DNA of 64,000 bases from Candidatus Mycobacterium wuenschmannii (GCF_030252325.1 NZ_CP126981.1:3782001-3846000); one strand, 5' to 3'. Positions 35,875 through 45,215 are shown, counted from the stretch's first letter. The notes: generated by a model not told the origin, from the sequence alone. Translations and numbers: made by a program.

Positions 35875-37101
35875 GTGACCGTCGACATGGCTGCGCCGAG
35901 CGTCTTCGACGCCGGACTGCCCACGCTGAGCTACGAACTCACCGATACGCCTCAGCAGATCTATCCACAGTTTCGAGCAGCGCAGGAAGTGGCGCCGATC
36001 GCGCTGGGACCGATTGGTCCCGAGGTGCTTTCGTACGAATTGGCCCGAACCGTATTACGCGATCCACGGTTCGTCATTCCTCCGGGCATACATCTCTCTG
36101 CTCACGGAATCACGTCGGGACCGTTGTGGGACAGAGTCACCCACAGCATCCTCAATATGGAGGGCGACGAGCACCGCCGTCTGCGCGGCCTGGTGTCCAA
36201 GGCATTCACGCCCCGGGCGACGGCGCGGATGGACGACACGATCCACGCGATAGTCAACGAACTCGTCGATGCCGTCGCCGACTCGGGCCGTTGCGAATTC
36301 GTTGCGGACATCGCCCGTCCTTATCCGATTCCGGTTATCTGCGCGCTGCTAGGCGCACCGCGTGCGGACTGGCAACAGTTCGCCCGGTGGGCCGAAGACA
36401 TCTTCAAGATCGTAAGCTTCGACTGCGACCTCGCGGCCGAGGAACCGGTCGTGCTGAAGGCCTGGGGTGAATTCGATGACTACATCGACGACATGGTCGC
36501 GCATCGACGTCGGCACCTGACCGAAGACCTCTTGTCGGAGCTGATCGGCATCGAAGACGCGGGTGACCGCTTGAATGCCGGCGAGTTGCGCATGTTGGCG
36601 TTCAGCATCCTGGTGGCCGGAACGGACACCACCCGCAGTCAACTGGCGGCGTCCATGCAGGTGTTGTGCGATCACCCCGATCAACTATTGCTGCTGCGCG
36701 AGCGACCCGAACTGGCAATGCGCGCGGTCGAGGAAAGCATGCGGCATTCTCCGTCGATGTGCAGCACCGTGCGAAGTGTCACCGAAGACGTCGCGGTCGG
36801 CGATTACATGTTTCCCGCAGGCACTTTCATCTTGGTGAACACCTATGCGGCTAATCGCGACGGAGCCGTCTACGACGATCCGGCACGCTTCGACATCGGC
36901 CGCGAAGACCCGCCGCCGATCTTGACGTTCGGTGGCGGCGTTCATTACTGCCTGGGCGCAAACCTGGCGCGGCGAGAACTCGCCGAAGCGCTGGCGATCC
37001 TCGCTCGCCGTCTGCCGAATCCGCGGCGTATCGGATCGCCCCCGTGGAAGCCGTTGCTCGGCATGAGTGGGCCGACGAGCCTGCCTATCGAGTTCGACTG
37101 A
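35875..37101 (+). CDS. Cytochrome P450
   Basis: 408-residue bacterial P450. I-helix oxygen-activating motif LVAGTDTTRSQ; ExxR motif as ESMR; heme-binding loop FGGGVHYCLGANLARRELAE with the Cys thiolate. Size and motifs are those of class I P450s that need ferredoxin and a ferredoxin reductase; neither is encoded next to it, although a flavoprotein follows. RBS AAGGAGG at GTG 35875. Likely hydroxylates a steroid, terpene or fatty acid. Confidence 0.93.
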   Translation: MTVDMAAPSVFDAGLPTLSYELTDTPQQIYPQFRAAQEVAPIALGPIGPEVLSYELARTVLRDPRFVIPPGIHLSAHGITSGPLWDRVTHSILNMEGDEHRRLRGLVSKAFTPRATARMDDTIHAIVNELVDAVADSGRCEFVADIARPYPIPVICALLGAPRADWQQFARWAEDIFKIVSFDCDLAAEEPVVLKAWGEFDDYIDDMVAHRRRHLTEDLLSELIGIEDAGDRLNAGELRMLAFSILVAGTDTTRSQLAASMQVLCDHPDQLLLLRERPELAMRAVEESMRHSPSMCSTVRSVTEDVAVGDYMFPAGTFILVNTYAANRDGAVYDDPARFDIGREDPPPILTFGGGVHYCLGANLARRELAEALAILARRLPNPRRIGSPPWKPLLGMSGPTSLPIEFD

Positions 37102-37110
37102 AGCCCTAAC

Positions 37111-37124
37111 TAGAACCTGTTACA
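37111..37124. promoter_or_regulatory. KstR-type box (TNNAACNNGTTNNA)
   Basis: TAGAACCTGTTACA fits the 14-bp KstR (cholesterol-catabolism repressor) consensus exactly. It lies 10 bp upstream of the flavoprotein ATG and just after the P450 gene. TACAGT at 37121 looks like a -10 element, so repression by KstR would block the promoter directly. Confidence 0.6.
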
Positions 37125-37134
37125 GTTTTTCGAC

Positions 37135-38259
37135 ATGGGCCGCAAACGCGTCGTCGTCGCGGGGCTGGGCGATGTCGGCATCCTCGCCGCGATCCGGCTG
37201 GCCAAGGATTTCGACGTCGTCGGGGTCTCGGTCAAGCCCGGACTGGTCAGTGGCCAGGAACTCGGCGTGCGGCTGGCCCGGCCGCGGGATTGGGCGCGGG
37301 ACTACTGGATCCCGTTCGACCGGTTCCGCCGACTCGACCCGGTGCGGATCATTCAGGGCACGCTGGCCGGAGTGGATCTGACTGGGCGGACCGTGTCCGG
37401 CCACGGCGACGACGGCACACCGTTCACCGAGGGTTACGACGCGTTGGTCATCTCGACCGGGGTGAGCAACGGCTTCTGGCGCCGGCCGACCCTGCAATCC
37501 GCCGACGACGTCGGCGCCGACCTGCACGCCGACCACGACCGGCTCGCCAAGGCGGAGTCGGTCATCGTCGTCGGTGGCGGCGCGGCAGCGGTGACTGCCG
37601 CCGTGAATCTCGCAACGACGTGGCCGGACAAGCGAATTGATCTCTACTACCCGAGCGATCGGGCGCTGACCGACTACCACCCGAAGATCTGGCAACGGAT
37701 TCAGCGCCGCCTGACCGATCGCGGTGTCGGCCTGCACCCCGGGCATCGCGCCGCACTGGTCAACGGCTTCGCCGGCGACGAGATCACCAGCGGCGGTGTC
37801 GACTGGAGCACCGGGCAGCCGGCGGCTTCCGCCGACGCCGTGCTCTGGGCGATCGGCCGGGTGAAGCCCAACACCGACTGGCTGCCCCGCGAACTGCTCG
37901 ACGAGCGCGGGTTCGTCCGGGTCACCCCCGAGTTGCGGGCGCCCGGTCATGCCGACGTGTTTGCGGCCGGTGACGTCGCGGCCACCGACCCGCTGAGAAG
38001 TTCGGCCCGCAACCGCGGCGACGCGTTGGTCGCCCGCAATGTCCGCGCCGAACTGAGCGGCGGAAAGACCGGGACCTACCGCGCGCCGGGCAAGCGCTGG
38101 GGCTCGATCCTGGGCATCCAGCCCGACGGCTTGGAGGTCTTCCTGCCCACCGGCCAGGCCTTCCGGCTGCCGTCCTGGCCGGTCGAACGCCTGGTCATGC
38201 CGCTGATCGTGCGGCGCGGCATGTACGGCGGCGTGCGCGAAAACCCGCCGCTGCCCTGA
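37135..38259 (+). CDS. FAD-dependent pyridine-nucleotide oxidoreductase
   Basis: 374-residue flavoprotein of the NDH-2/AIF-like fold. Two Rossmann motifs: N-terminal VVVAGLGDVGILAAIRL and central VIVVGGGAAAVTAAVNL. C-terminal FAD motif DVFAAGDVAATDP. The ends lack membrane anchors, so it may be a ferredoxin reductase or a soluble NAD(P)H dehydrogenase. The KstR-type box suggests a role in sterol catabolism; it could be the reductase for the upstream P450 electron chain, which is inferred. Confidence 0.85.
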   Translation: MGRKRVVVAGLGDVGILAAIRLAKDFDVVGVSVKPGLVSGQELGVRLARPRDWARDYWIPFDRFRRLDPVRIIQGTLAGVDLTGRTVSGHGDDGTPFTEGYDALVISTGVSNGFWRRPTLQSADDVGADLHADHDRLAKAESVIVVGGGAAAVTAAVNLATTWPDKRIDLYYPSDRALTDYHPKIWQRIQRRLTDRGVGLHPGHRAALVNGFAGDEITSGGVDWSTGQPAASADAVLWAIGRVKPNTDWLPRELLDERGFVRVTPELRAPGHADVFAAGDVAATDPLRSSARNRGDALVARNVRAELSGGKTGTYRAPGKRWGSILGIQPDGLEVFLPTGQAFRLPSWPVERLVMPLIVRRGMYGGVRENPPLP

Positions 38260-38262
38260 CGG

Positions 38263-39000
38263 TCAGCCGCGCTTGCCGCGCACCCACTGGAACGTTCCGG
38301 CGGTCTTCACCCGCACGCTGCTGAAGCCGTGCTGCTCGAGGATGTCACCGGCCTCGTCCTCCTCGAAGATGTGCGCACCGCCGGTGGGCAGCGCCCGCCA
38401 CAGGTCCACCGGCGGGCGCAGCGTCGGAACCATGACCGCCAGCCGTCCGCCGGGCTTCAGCACGCGGGCGATCTCGGCCAGCGCGGCCGCGGGATCGGGG
38501 ATCAGCTGCAGCACGGCGAGCGAGATCGCCGCGTCGAAGACGTTGTCGCGGAAGGGAAGCCGCTGGGCATCGGCCCGCAGGAAACCAACCTGCGGACCGG
38601 CTGCGGCGCGTACCGCGCGGGCCAGCATCGGCTCGGAGATGTCGATACCCAGCGCCAGCCCGTCGGGCCCGGCGGCATACGCCAGCGAGGTGGTGACGTT
38701 TCCGGGTCCGGCGCCGACGTCCAGGGCGACGCCGCCCTCCGGGATGTCCAGCCAGTCGATCGGGAGTTGCGTGGCCGCGATGAAGCGCCGGGTCAGCGCC
38801 TGGGCATTGTCGTAGAGGAATGACCCGATCGGCGACGCCCAGGCGGCCTGGATGGCGCCGTCGTTCTTCGCCACCTGGTCGTCAGCGGCACCCAGCAGGT
38901 CGAGGTAGCCGGCGTTGGCGTCCGGGTCCGCGGGCGGGTCGGCGAGCAATTCCAGCGCCCTGCTCAATGCGGGCGGCAGTGTCGTATCCACGTCAGTCAT
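38263..39000 (-). CDS. Class I SAM-dependent methyltransferase
   Basis: 245 aa. SAM-binding glycine motif VALDVGAGPGNVTTSLAYA, acidic motif LGIDISEPMLARAVRAA, motif near FRDNVFDAAISLAVLQLIPD, and LKPGGRLAVMVPT. Close to UbiE/Coq5-like enzymes. Starts at ATG 39000 with AAAGGA 6 nt upstream. Its 3' end is 3 bp from the flavoprotein gene. Substrate unknown. Confidence 0.88.
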   Translation of the reverse strand: MTDVDTTLPPALSRALELLADPPADPDANAGYLDLLGAADDQVAKNDGAIQAAWASPIGSFLYDNAQALTRRFIAATQLPIDWLDIPEGGVALDVGAGPGNVTTSLAYAAGPDGLALGIDISEPMLARAVRAAAGPQVGFLRADAQRLPFRDNVFDAAISLAVLQLIPDPAAALAEIARVLKPGGRLAVMVPTLRPPVDLWRALPTGGAHIFEEDEAGDILEQHGFSSVRVKTAGTFQWVRGKRG

Positions 39001-39142
39001 GATGTTCCTTTGACGAAAGGTCATGTTTCACAGGCGTTTACGCGTTGAGAATCGCGATCCCGCGGCCGCACCGCCGCCCGCAGCCTACGCCCAGCCGCCG
39101 ATCGCTTCCACCCGCCGAGGTCGCAGGGGTTAGTGTCGAAAG

Positions 39143-40033
39143 GTGACTACATCTTGGTCGCCGAGCCGACTCGGCAACCTCTCCGGCAAGCGGATCATCG
39201 TGACCGGTGCGACCAACGGGGTCGGTCTCGGCACCACGCGGCTGCTGGCCCGGGCGGGCGCCCACGTAATCCTGGCCGTCCGCAACACCGAATTGGGTGC
39301 GCAACGCGCCGCGGAGATCGGTGGCTCCACCGAGGTCGCGAAGCTGGACCTCGCCGATCTCGCGTCGGTGCGAGCCTTCCCCGACCAGTTCGAGGGCGAC
39401 GTCGACATCCTGGTCAACAACGCGGGAGCCGTCGTCCAGAATCGCACCGACACCGTCGACGGCTTCGAAATGACCATCGGCACAAACTATTTGGGCCCCT
39501 TCGCGCTGACCAATCTGATGCTGGGCCGGGTGCGCTCGCAGATCATCAATGTCGGATCCGACGCCCATAAATCGGCGAAACTGCTGCTGGACGACATGCA
39601 CCTGCGCGCGCACAAGTGGGCGGCGTACCCGGCGTATGCGCGCTCGAAGCTCGCGGTGATGTTGTGGGGACTCGAACTCGACCGGCGCCTGCGGGCCGCG
39701 GGTTCGCCGGTGGTCGCCCAACTGACGCATCCGGGTTGGGTGTCGTCGAACTTGTCGAACGTCTCCGACAAGCGACTGATGGCGGGATTTCACAGTGTGG
39801 TCGCGGCGCTGGCGGACCGGTTCGGTAACGACATCGAAGCGGGCGCAGCGCCGACGCTGTACTGCATCAGCGAACCGATCCCGCCGGGCAGCTATGTGGG
39901 TATCGACGGGCGCCTCGGACTCAAGGGCGGCCCGGTGCTGGTCGGCCGGTCAGCGCTGGCTTGTGACTACGAGGTCGCCGGCAAGGTATTCGAATTCGGT
40001 GAAAACGAGACCGGGACAACACTTCCCGTCTAG
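39143..40033 (+). CDS. Short-chain dehydrogenase/reductase (SDR)
   Basis: 296-residue SDR of the retinol-dehydrogenase/protochlorophyllide-reductase-like type: IIVTGATNGVGLGTTRLLARA, DILVNNAGAVV, active-site YPAYARSKLAV. Substrate unknown. GTG start at 39143. It ends next to the convergent frameshifted methyltransferase. Confidence 0.88.
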   Translation: MTTSWSPSRLGNLSGKRIIVTGATNGVGLGTTRLLARAGAHVILAVRNTELGAQRAAEIGGSTEVAKLDLADLASVRAFPDQFEGDVDILVNNAGAVVQNRTDTVDGFEMTIGTNYLGPFALTNLMLGRVRSQIINVGSDAHKSAKLLLDDMHLRAHKWAAYPAYARSKLAVMLWGLELDRRLRAAGSPVVAQLTHPGWVSSNLSNVSDKRLMAGFHSVVAALADRFGNDIEAGAAPTLYCISEPIPPGSYVGIDGRLGLKGGPVLVGRSALACDYEVAGKVFEFGENETGTTLPV

Positions 40034-40781
40034 CTAGCTCGGTGTTGCGAAGATGCCAACCGCGTCGCCGCCCACCGACACGCCCGCCGGGCCGATGCGT
40101 TCGATCAGCCGCGCCCGCAACTCGGGTGCTCTGTCCTCGGCGACGAGCAGCTGGTTGGAGAACGTGAACGCGATGTCGACCCACTGCTGCGCGGAGTAAT
40201 GCAGATCGTGCGGGTACTCGCGCTGGGTCACGGTGAATCCCGCCGCCGCGATCATGTCCATGACCTCAGCGGGACTGCCGTCGCCGCTTCGTGTTTCGGT
40301 ATCCATGTAGTCGGCGTAGATCTCTTCGAAGTCGGCCCGGGTGGGCTTGGTGGGCCGCAGCCGATTCCAGATCAGCGCCAACTTGCCGCCCACGTCCAGG
40401 ATCTCGCGAATCTTGGGTAGCGCGATCGTCGGGTCCACCCAGTGGAACGACGCGGCGAACACCACCCGGTCGAACCGGCGGCCTGCGGGATCCCACTCTT
40501 CGAACGTCGAGAGTTCGACGGGGATGCCTTTCGTCTGCGCGACGGCGGCCATCCGGGCGTCGGGTTCGACCGCCCAGTAGGTCGGCGCCGCGTTCGATCA
40601 GCTGCATCGACGCGATCCCGGTTCCGGCACCGCCCTCGAGCACGCGGTGCGCGTCCGGTGCCAGCACGTCGTCGATCAAGCGGTCCGGGTAGCGGGGACG
40701 GTACGCGTCGTAGCTCTGTGCGGCACCACCAAATGAGTTGGCGCGCTGGCGATTAGTGTGCAGATTCAGGCGCGGCGGCAT
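40034..40781 (-). pseudogene. SAM-dependent methyltransferase disrupted by a one-base frameshift
   Basis: The N-terminal part (from ATG 40781, with PPRLNLHTNRQRANSFGG and VLEGGAGTG) and the C-terminal part (FDRVVFAASFHWVDPTIALP onward) are in different frames. They join exactly if one C is removed in the CCC run at 40573-40575, giving a 249-codon frame (748 bp minus 1). This is either a real inactivating mutation or a sequencing error. If intact it would be a class I methyltransferase with the FHWVD motif. Confidence 0.75.
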
Positions 40782-40791
40782 ATCTTCGAGC

Positions 40792-41424
40792 CTAGCCGCG
40801 CGACGTGTGACCTAACTGTGAGAGTGCGAGGTTGTCGCCGGCCATCGCAGCGAACTGCTCGGCGAGACCGTGGGCGAGTTCGGCGGCATCGGTGGGCGTG
40901 GGCGCCGAGGCGGACTGGAGTGCGCCGTCACGGGTCAGCACAACGAGCCCGTGTACGAGCGCCCAGGCGATGAGGGCGAGGCTGGGCGGACTGTCCGGGG
41001 TCGCCGGGTCGATCCCGATCAGCTCGCTCACCGCGATGGTGAGGGCGCCGATGGCCCGCTGTTGCGCCGCAACGAGTTCCGGATCGTCGGTGTGCAGCTC
41101 GCGCGGTGCGAACATCAGCTCGAAGAGGGCCGGATGCGCCAGGCCGAAGTCGATGTAGGCGCGTCCGAGCGCGGCGAGCTGGCGGCGCGCGTCCGGCTCC
41201 CTCACCCCGGACAGGCTCAGCGCGAGCGCATGAAATCCCTCCGCGGCAATCGCGGTGAGCAACCCGGAGCGGTCGCCGAAGTGGTACTTGGGCGAAGCGT
41301 GCGACAGACCGGCGCGTCGTGCAACGGCCCGCAGGCTGATCGCCGCACGGCCGTGCTCCGCGAGTTCCTCGCGCGCGGCGGTGAGCAGGGCGTCGCGTAC
41401 CTGCGGCCGGGGGGCGGGTGACAT
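40792..41424 (-). CDS. TetR-family transcriptional regulator
   Basis: About 210 aa. HTH: RDALLTAAREELAEHGRAAI, then RAVARRAGLSHASPKYHFGD. C-terminal region of the WHG-type TetR group (FGLAHPALFELMFAP). The start at ATG 41424 is chosen so that both TTGACAGTGTCAA operators lie upstream; an ATG at 41472 would put one of them inside the gene. Divergent from a DUF1707 gene, which it probably regulates. Confidence 0.85.
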   Translation of the reverse strand: MSPAPRPQVRDALLTAAREELAEHGRAAISLRAVARRAGLSHASPKYHFGDRSGLLTAIAAEGFHALALSLSGVREPDARRQLAALGRAYIDFGLAHPALFELMFAPRELHTDDPELVAAQQRAIGALTIAVSELIGIDPATPDSPPSLALIAWALVHGLVVLTRDGALQSASAPTPTDAAELAHGLAEQFAAMAGDNLALSQLGHTSRG

Positions 41425-41445
41425 GCCCTGAGTCTCGCCAATTCT

Positions 41446-41458
41446 CTTGACAGTGTCA
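41446..41458. promoter_or_regulatory. TetR operator copy 1 (TTGACAGTGTCAA)
   Basis: Perfect palindrome with one central base, TTGACA-G-TGTCAA. Identical to a second copy 43 bp away. Lies upstream of the preferred TetR start. Confidence 0.7.
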
Positions 41459-41488
41459 AACAGCTCTGACATGGTGTTGCTTATGAGT

Positions 41489-41501
41489 TTGACAGTGTCA
41501 A
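41489..41501. promoter_or_regulatory. TetR operator copy 2 (TTGACAGTGTCAA)
   Basis: Second identical palindrome; distance of 43 bp (about four DNA turns) from copy 1 would allow two dimers on the same face. It is 21 bp before the DUF1707 gene start. Confidence 0.7.
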
Positions 41502-41521
41502 AAAGATGGATGGAGGAGACG

Positions 41522-42004
41522 ATGGACTGCTTCACCGCAGTGTCAACGCCACGGCCGTATCTTCCGGCTACTGCAGATCCGAGCGTCCGGGTCGGCGACC
41601 GCGAGCGGGAGAAGGTCATCGCCCGCCTCGGTCAGGCCTTCGCCCAGGGGTATCTCCCGCTCCCGGACTACGAGACCCGCCTCAATCAGGCCGTCGAAGC
41701 GACGACCACCGGGGCGCTGAATCAGGTGCTCGGCGACCTTCCCGTCGGAAGGATCGCGCGTAACGATCCTGCGCGCCGCGCGGCCAAGCGCGCGGCGGCC
41801 CGTCGCGGTGTGCACCTGCACCTGGTCGCATTCGTGGCGGCGTCGCTGCTGATGATCGGCATCTGGCTGGCGGTCGCGCTCACTGCCGGCGCCTGGTACT
41901 TCTGGCCGGTCTGGCCCATCCTCGGCATGGGCATCGGGGTCGTCTCGCACGCCGTGCCGGTGCACCGCTACCTGCGCGGAACGGGTCCTACCGCGACTGG
42001 TTGA
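41522..42004 (+). CDS. DUF1707 protein with C-terminal membrane helices
   Basis: 160 aa. The N-terminal DUF1707 domain ([37 protein letters not shown]) is about 60 residues; then a basic linker and two membrane helices ([21 protein letters not shown] and [17 protein letters not shown]). Such proteins are common in actinobacteria, function unknown. RBS GGAGGA before ATG 41522. Target of the divergent TetR. Its 3' end overlaps the convergent cyclase gene by 17 bp. Confidence 0.85.
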   Translation: MDCFTAVSTPRPYLPATADPSVRVGDREREKVIARLGQAFAQGYLPLPDYETRLNQAVEATTTGALNQVLGDLPVGRIARNDPARRAAKRAAARRGVHLHLVAFVAASLLMIGIWLAVALTAGAWYFWPVWPILGMGIGVVSHAVPVHRYLRGTGPTATG

Positions 42005-43358
42005 CGATTGCGCGCGCCCGTTCCAGCGCGCACACCCGCCACAGGCCCGGGACACCCTTGAGCGCGTGTTCGCCGCGGTCGGCGAATCGGTGCCGGGAGC
42101 CGGTGACGATGTCGCGGACCGTCGACGAGACCAGTACTTCGCTGGCCCCCGCGAGCGCGCCCACGCGGGCGCCGATGTGCACCGCCATCCCGGCCACGTC
42201 GTCGCCGCGGACCTCGACCTCACCCGCGTGAATGCCCACCCGGATCTCGATGCCCAGCACCCGAACCGCGTCGATCAGGGAGTCGGCGCAGGCGATGGCG
42301 GCGCTCGGGCTGGGGAAGGACGCGACGAATCCGTCACCGGCGGTGTTCACCTCGAAGCCGCCGAAACGCTCGAGTTCGTGGCGCACCATCGTGTCGTGAT
42401 TGTCCAGCAGGTTGCGCCACCGGCCGTCGCCGAGCAACGCGGCCCGTTCGGTCGAGCCGACGATGTCGGTGAACATGATCGTGGTCAGCACCCGATCGGC
42501 ACCGAAGCTGCCGCGCACGCCGGTGACGAATTCCTCGATCTCGTCGAGCATCGGCGCGGTGTCGCCGACCCAGTACAGCGCGTCGGCTCCGGGCAACTCA
42601 ACCAGACGCGCGCCGGAAATACGCTCGGCGATGTAGCGACCGTTGTCGACGGGGCAGAACTCCGAGTCCTCGCGATGCATGACCAGCGTCGGAACGGTGA
42701 TCCGCTCGAGGGTGTCGCGCACATCGGAATGCCGCACGGTCAGGATGATCGCGCGGGCCATGCTCGGTGACGCGGCCCGGTTTCCGGCCATGTCCCACCA
42801 GCCGCGGAACGCGTCGTCGGCGACCATGCTGGGCGCGATGAAACCGAGCATGTCGAAACCCTGGTCTAGGGCGTCCGGTTCCATCGCCACCGTCGTATAG
42901 GGATCTTCCTCGACGATCTCGAACCCCATCGGATAGTCGTCGGCGCGCAGCGTGCGGGCCGCGCCGTTGACGATGATCAGGTTGCTGACCCGGTCCGGGT
43001 ACTCGGCCGCGAGGACGAGTCCGGTCATCGAGCCGAACCCGGGCGCAATGATCGTGGCTCGCTCGCTGCCGACCGCGTCCATCACCGAGATCGCGTCCTT
43101 CGCCCAGTGCTTGGGCCCGATGACGTCCTGGGACACGCGCGACGACATCCCGACGCCGCGTTGGTCGAGCCGGATGACCCGGCTGAACGACGCGAGCCGT
43201 CGGTGAAAGCGGTACATCGACGGCTCGGCGTCGATCGTGTCGATGGGGATGGACGGCCCGGGCAGCACCAGCACGTCGTTCGGCCCATCGCCCAGCGTTT
43301 GGTAAGCGATGTCGACCTCGCTGCTACTGGCATAGCGGGTGCGCGGAAACTGCGCCAC
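41988..43358 (-). CDS. Alpha/beta-hydrolase fused to class III nucleotide cyclase domain
   Basis: 456 aa. Residues about 1-280 are an alpha/beta hydrolase-like domain ([43 protein letters not shown]); the usual nucleophile Ser in Gly-x-Ser-x-Gly is in GFGSM. From about 290 is a class III cyclase: metal-binding [14 protein letters not shown] and [11 protein letters not shown], and the substrate/transition-state part [15 protein letters not shown], in which the canonical Asn is His. The catalytic set is therefore altered, so low or non-canonical cyclase activity is possible. Mycobacteria have many such fusions. Confidence 0.88.
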   Translation of the reverse strand: MAQFPRTRYASSSEVDIAYQTLGDGPNDVLVLPGPSIPIDTIDAEPSMYRFHRRLASFSRVIRLDQRGVGMSSRVSQDVIGPKHWAKDAISVMDAVGSERATIIAPGFGSMTGLVLAAEYPDRVSNLIIVNGAARTLRADDYPMGFEIVEEDPYTTVAMEPDALDQGFDMLGFIAPSMVADDAFRGWWDMAGNRAASPSMARAIILTVRHSDVRDTLERITVPTLVMHREDSEFCPVDNGRYIAERISGARLVELPGADALYWVGDTAPMLDEIEEFVTGVRGSFGADRVLTTIMFTDIVGSTERAALLGDGRWRNLLDNHDTMVRHELERFGGFEVNTAGDGFVASFPSPSAAIACADSLIDAVRVLGIEIRVGIHAGEVEVRGDDVAGMAVHIGARVGALAGASEVLVSSTVRDIVTGSRHRFADRGEHALKGVPGLWRVCALERARAIVNQSR

Positions 43359-43476
43359 GGTTACAGGCTAGAACACCGAAACCGACACGTTTCCGGCGTC
43401 TTCGGCGTTGTTGTCGCATCACGGGTGCGCGACCGCAAGGATGCAGGTATCAGAACGCGACGAGAGGAACAGCGCC

Positions 43477-44238
43477 ATGCAGTTGACGGGTAACACCGTT
43501 CTGGTCACCGGTGGGGGCACCGGGATCGGCCGGGGCCTGGCCGAGGCTTTTCACCGGCTGGGCAACAACGTCGTCATCGCGGGCCGTCGCCTCGACAAGC
43601 TGAAAGAGGTCGCCGATGCCAACCCGGGCATCGAGTATCTGTCGCTGGATCAAGGCGACCCCGCCGACATTCGGCGATTCGCGATCGAGCTGAAGGACAA
43701 CTTCTCGGGCGTCAACGTCCTGATCAACAGCGCCGGTATCCAGCGGGTCGAGAACCTCACCACCGGCGGCCCCGGCCGCGCCGAGCAGACCATCAACGTC
43801 AACCTTCTCGGACCCATCAGGCTGACCGCGGCGCTGCTGCACTCGCTGCTCGGTAAGCCGCGGGCGGCGATTCTCAACGTCACCTCCGGGCTGGCATTCA
43901 TGCCCAGCGCGTTGACGCCGGCCTACTGCGCCAGCAAGGCCGCGATGCACTCCTACACCCAGTCGTTGCGATTTCAGTTGCGCGACAGCGACGTTCAGGT
44001 CATCGAGATCGTCCCGCCCCGGGTGCAGACGGCGCTGCAGGGCGCCCGCGGATTCGACCCACGGGCGCTGCCGCTCGACGAGTTCATCTCCGAGGTCATG
44101 ACGTTGCTCAAGACAAAGCCCGACGCCGACGAAGTTATCGTCGAGCGAGCCAAGGGGTTTCGGTTCGCCGAACGCGACGGCGCCTACGACGAGATCTACT
44201 CCGTCTTCAACGAGAAGATGATGGGCGAGGTCGACTAG
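43477..44238 (+). CDS. Short-chain dehydrogenase/reductase (SDR), DltE-like
   Basis: 253 aa. [31 protein letters not shown] and the [17 protein letters not shown] active site with Tyr and Lys. DltE-like SDRs act on fatty acyl or short alcohols. ATG 43477 chosen because homology begins with [23 protein letters not shown] precedes it. Convergent with rpsR2, overlapping by 4 bp. Confidence 0.88.
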   Translation: MQLTGNTVLVTGGGTGIGRGLAEAFHRLGNNVVIAGRRLDKLKEVADANPGIEYLSLDQGDPADIRRFAIELKDNFSGVNVLINSAGIQRVENLTTGGPGRAEQTINVNLLGPIRLTAALLHSLLGKPRAAILNVTSGLAFMPSALTPAYCASKAAMHSYTQSLRFQLRDSDVQVIEIVPPRVQTALQGARGFDPRALPLDEFISEVMTLLKTKPDADEVIVERAKGFRFAERDGAYDEIYSVFNEKMMGEVD

Positions 44239-44477
44239 GGCAGCAGTGCCATCTCGCGGGCGTTCTTGATCGCCTTGGCGATCTGACGCTGCTGCTGCAC
44301 TGTCAACCCGGTGACCCGGCGGGACCGGATCTTGCCGCGGTCGGAGATGAACATCCGCAGCCGGGTGGTGTCCTTGTAGTCGACGGTCGTCAGCCCGAGC
44401 GTCTTCAGCAAATTCTTCTTGGCGGACTTGGGGTCCTGCTGCGGGGTGCGGCGACCGCGCTTCGACTTGCCGGCCAT
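44235..44477 (-). CDS. rpsR2: 30S ribosomal protein S18, zinc-independent paralogue
   Basis: 80-residue S18 homologue. The zinc-free form: the N-terminal cysteine pair of ordinary S18 is absent, while the core [20 protein letters not shown] is kept. It is the last of four overlapping C-minus ribosomal genes, the zinc-saving set replaced under zinc limitation. Start overlaps rpsN2 stop (TGATG). Confidence 0.93.
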   Translation of the reverse strand: MAGKSKRGRRTPQQDPKSAKKNLLKTLGLTTVDYKDTTRLRMFISDRGKIRSRRVTGLTVQQQRQIAKAIKNAREMALLP

Positions 44478-44782
44478 CACCAACTCGACTTACGGACACC
44501 GGGCAGTTGTCCCTGATGGGCCATGTCGCGCACCCGAACTCTCGACAGCCCGAACTTGCGCAGATGCCCGCGCGGGCGGCCGTCGACGGCATCGCGGTTG
44601 CGTAGCCGCACCGGGCTGGCGTCGCGGGGCTGGCGGCCCAACTCGCTCTGCGCGGCCAGCCGCTGCTCGACGCTGCTGCCGGGCGCGCGGATGATGCGCT
44701 TCAACTCGGCGCGCCGCTCGGCGTACCGGGCGACGATTTCGCGGCGCCGGTCGTTCTTGACGACCTTGGATTTCTTGGCCAT
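44477..44782 (-). CDS. rpsN2: 30S ribosomal protein S14, zinc-independent paralogue
   Basis: 101-residue long S14 without the CxxC zinc ribbon ([40 protein letters not shown]). Ribosomes containing it free zinc under starvation. Its stop overlaps the next start; upstream the gap to rpmG1 is one base after the L33 stop. Confidence 0.94.
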   Translation of the reverse strand: MAKKSKVVKNDRRREIVARYAERRAELKRIIRAPGSSVEQRLAAQSELGRQPRDASPVRLRNRDAVDGRPRGHLRKFGLSRVRVRDMAHQGQLPGVRKSSW

Positions 44783-44947
44783 TCAGCGCTCCTCTCGGAA
44801 GTCGACGTGCCGCCGGACCACCGGGTCGTACTTCTTCAGCACGAGCCGGTCCGGGTCGTTGCGCCGGTTTTTGCGGGTGACGTAGGTGTAGCCGGTGCCC
44901 GCGGTCGAGCGCAGCTTGACGATTGGGCGAATTTCGTTGCGCGCCAT
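44783..44947 (-). CDS. rpmG1: 50S ribosomal protein L33, zinc-independent paralogue
   Basis: 54-residue L33 (begins [20 protein letters not shown]; continues [19 protein letters not shown]). No cysteines at all, so it is the C-minus form. Start ATG 44947 overlaps the rpmB2 stop (TGATG). Second of the four-gene zinc-stress operon. Confidence 0.95.
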   Translation of the reverse strand: MARNEIRPIVKLRSTAGTGYTYVTRKNRRNDPDRLVLKKYDPVVRRHVDFREER

Positions 44948-45183
44948 CAGATTCGCTGCCCTTCGCGGCGCAGGCGTGCGATAACCGCCTCGATACCGTC
45001 GCGGTCGATGACCTTGATGCCTTTGGTGCTGACGCGCAACGTGATTCGGCGGTTCTGTGAGGGCAGGTAGTAGGTCTTGGTCTGGATGTTCGGTGTCCAG
45101 CGTCGCCGGGTGCGCCGGTGTGAGTGCGACACGGCATTGCCGAAACTCACCGAGCGTCCGGTGACTTGGCAGCGAGCGGACAT
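44947..45183 (-). CDS. rpmB2: 50S ribosomal protein L28, zinc-independent paralogue
   Basis: 78 aa: [20 protein letters not shown], then [19 protein letters not shown]. Only one cysteine instead of the CxxC pair, so it cannot bind zinc as the ordinary L28 does. First gene of the operon; the ATG at 45183 has AAGGGGG upstream. A Zur box lies just before it. Confidence 0.94.
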   Translation of the reverse strand: MSARCQVTGRSVSFGNAVSHSHRRTRRRWTPNIQTKTYYLPSQNRRITLRVSTKGIKVIDRDGIEAVIARLRREGQRI

Positions 45184-45200
45184 GCGGGCGTCCCCCTTAA

Positions 45201-45215
45201 TGAAAATCGTTTTCG
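45201..45215. promoter_or_regulatory. Zur box upstream of rpmB2 operon
   Basis: TGAAAATCGTTTTCG, a near-perfect palindrome with one end mismatch, matching the actinobacterial Zur consensus (TGAAAA-N3-TTTTCA type). Located 18 bp before the rpmB2 start. Confidence 0.85.
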
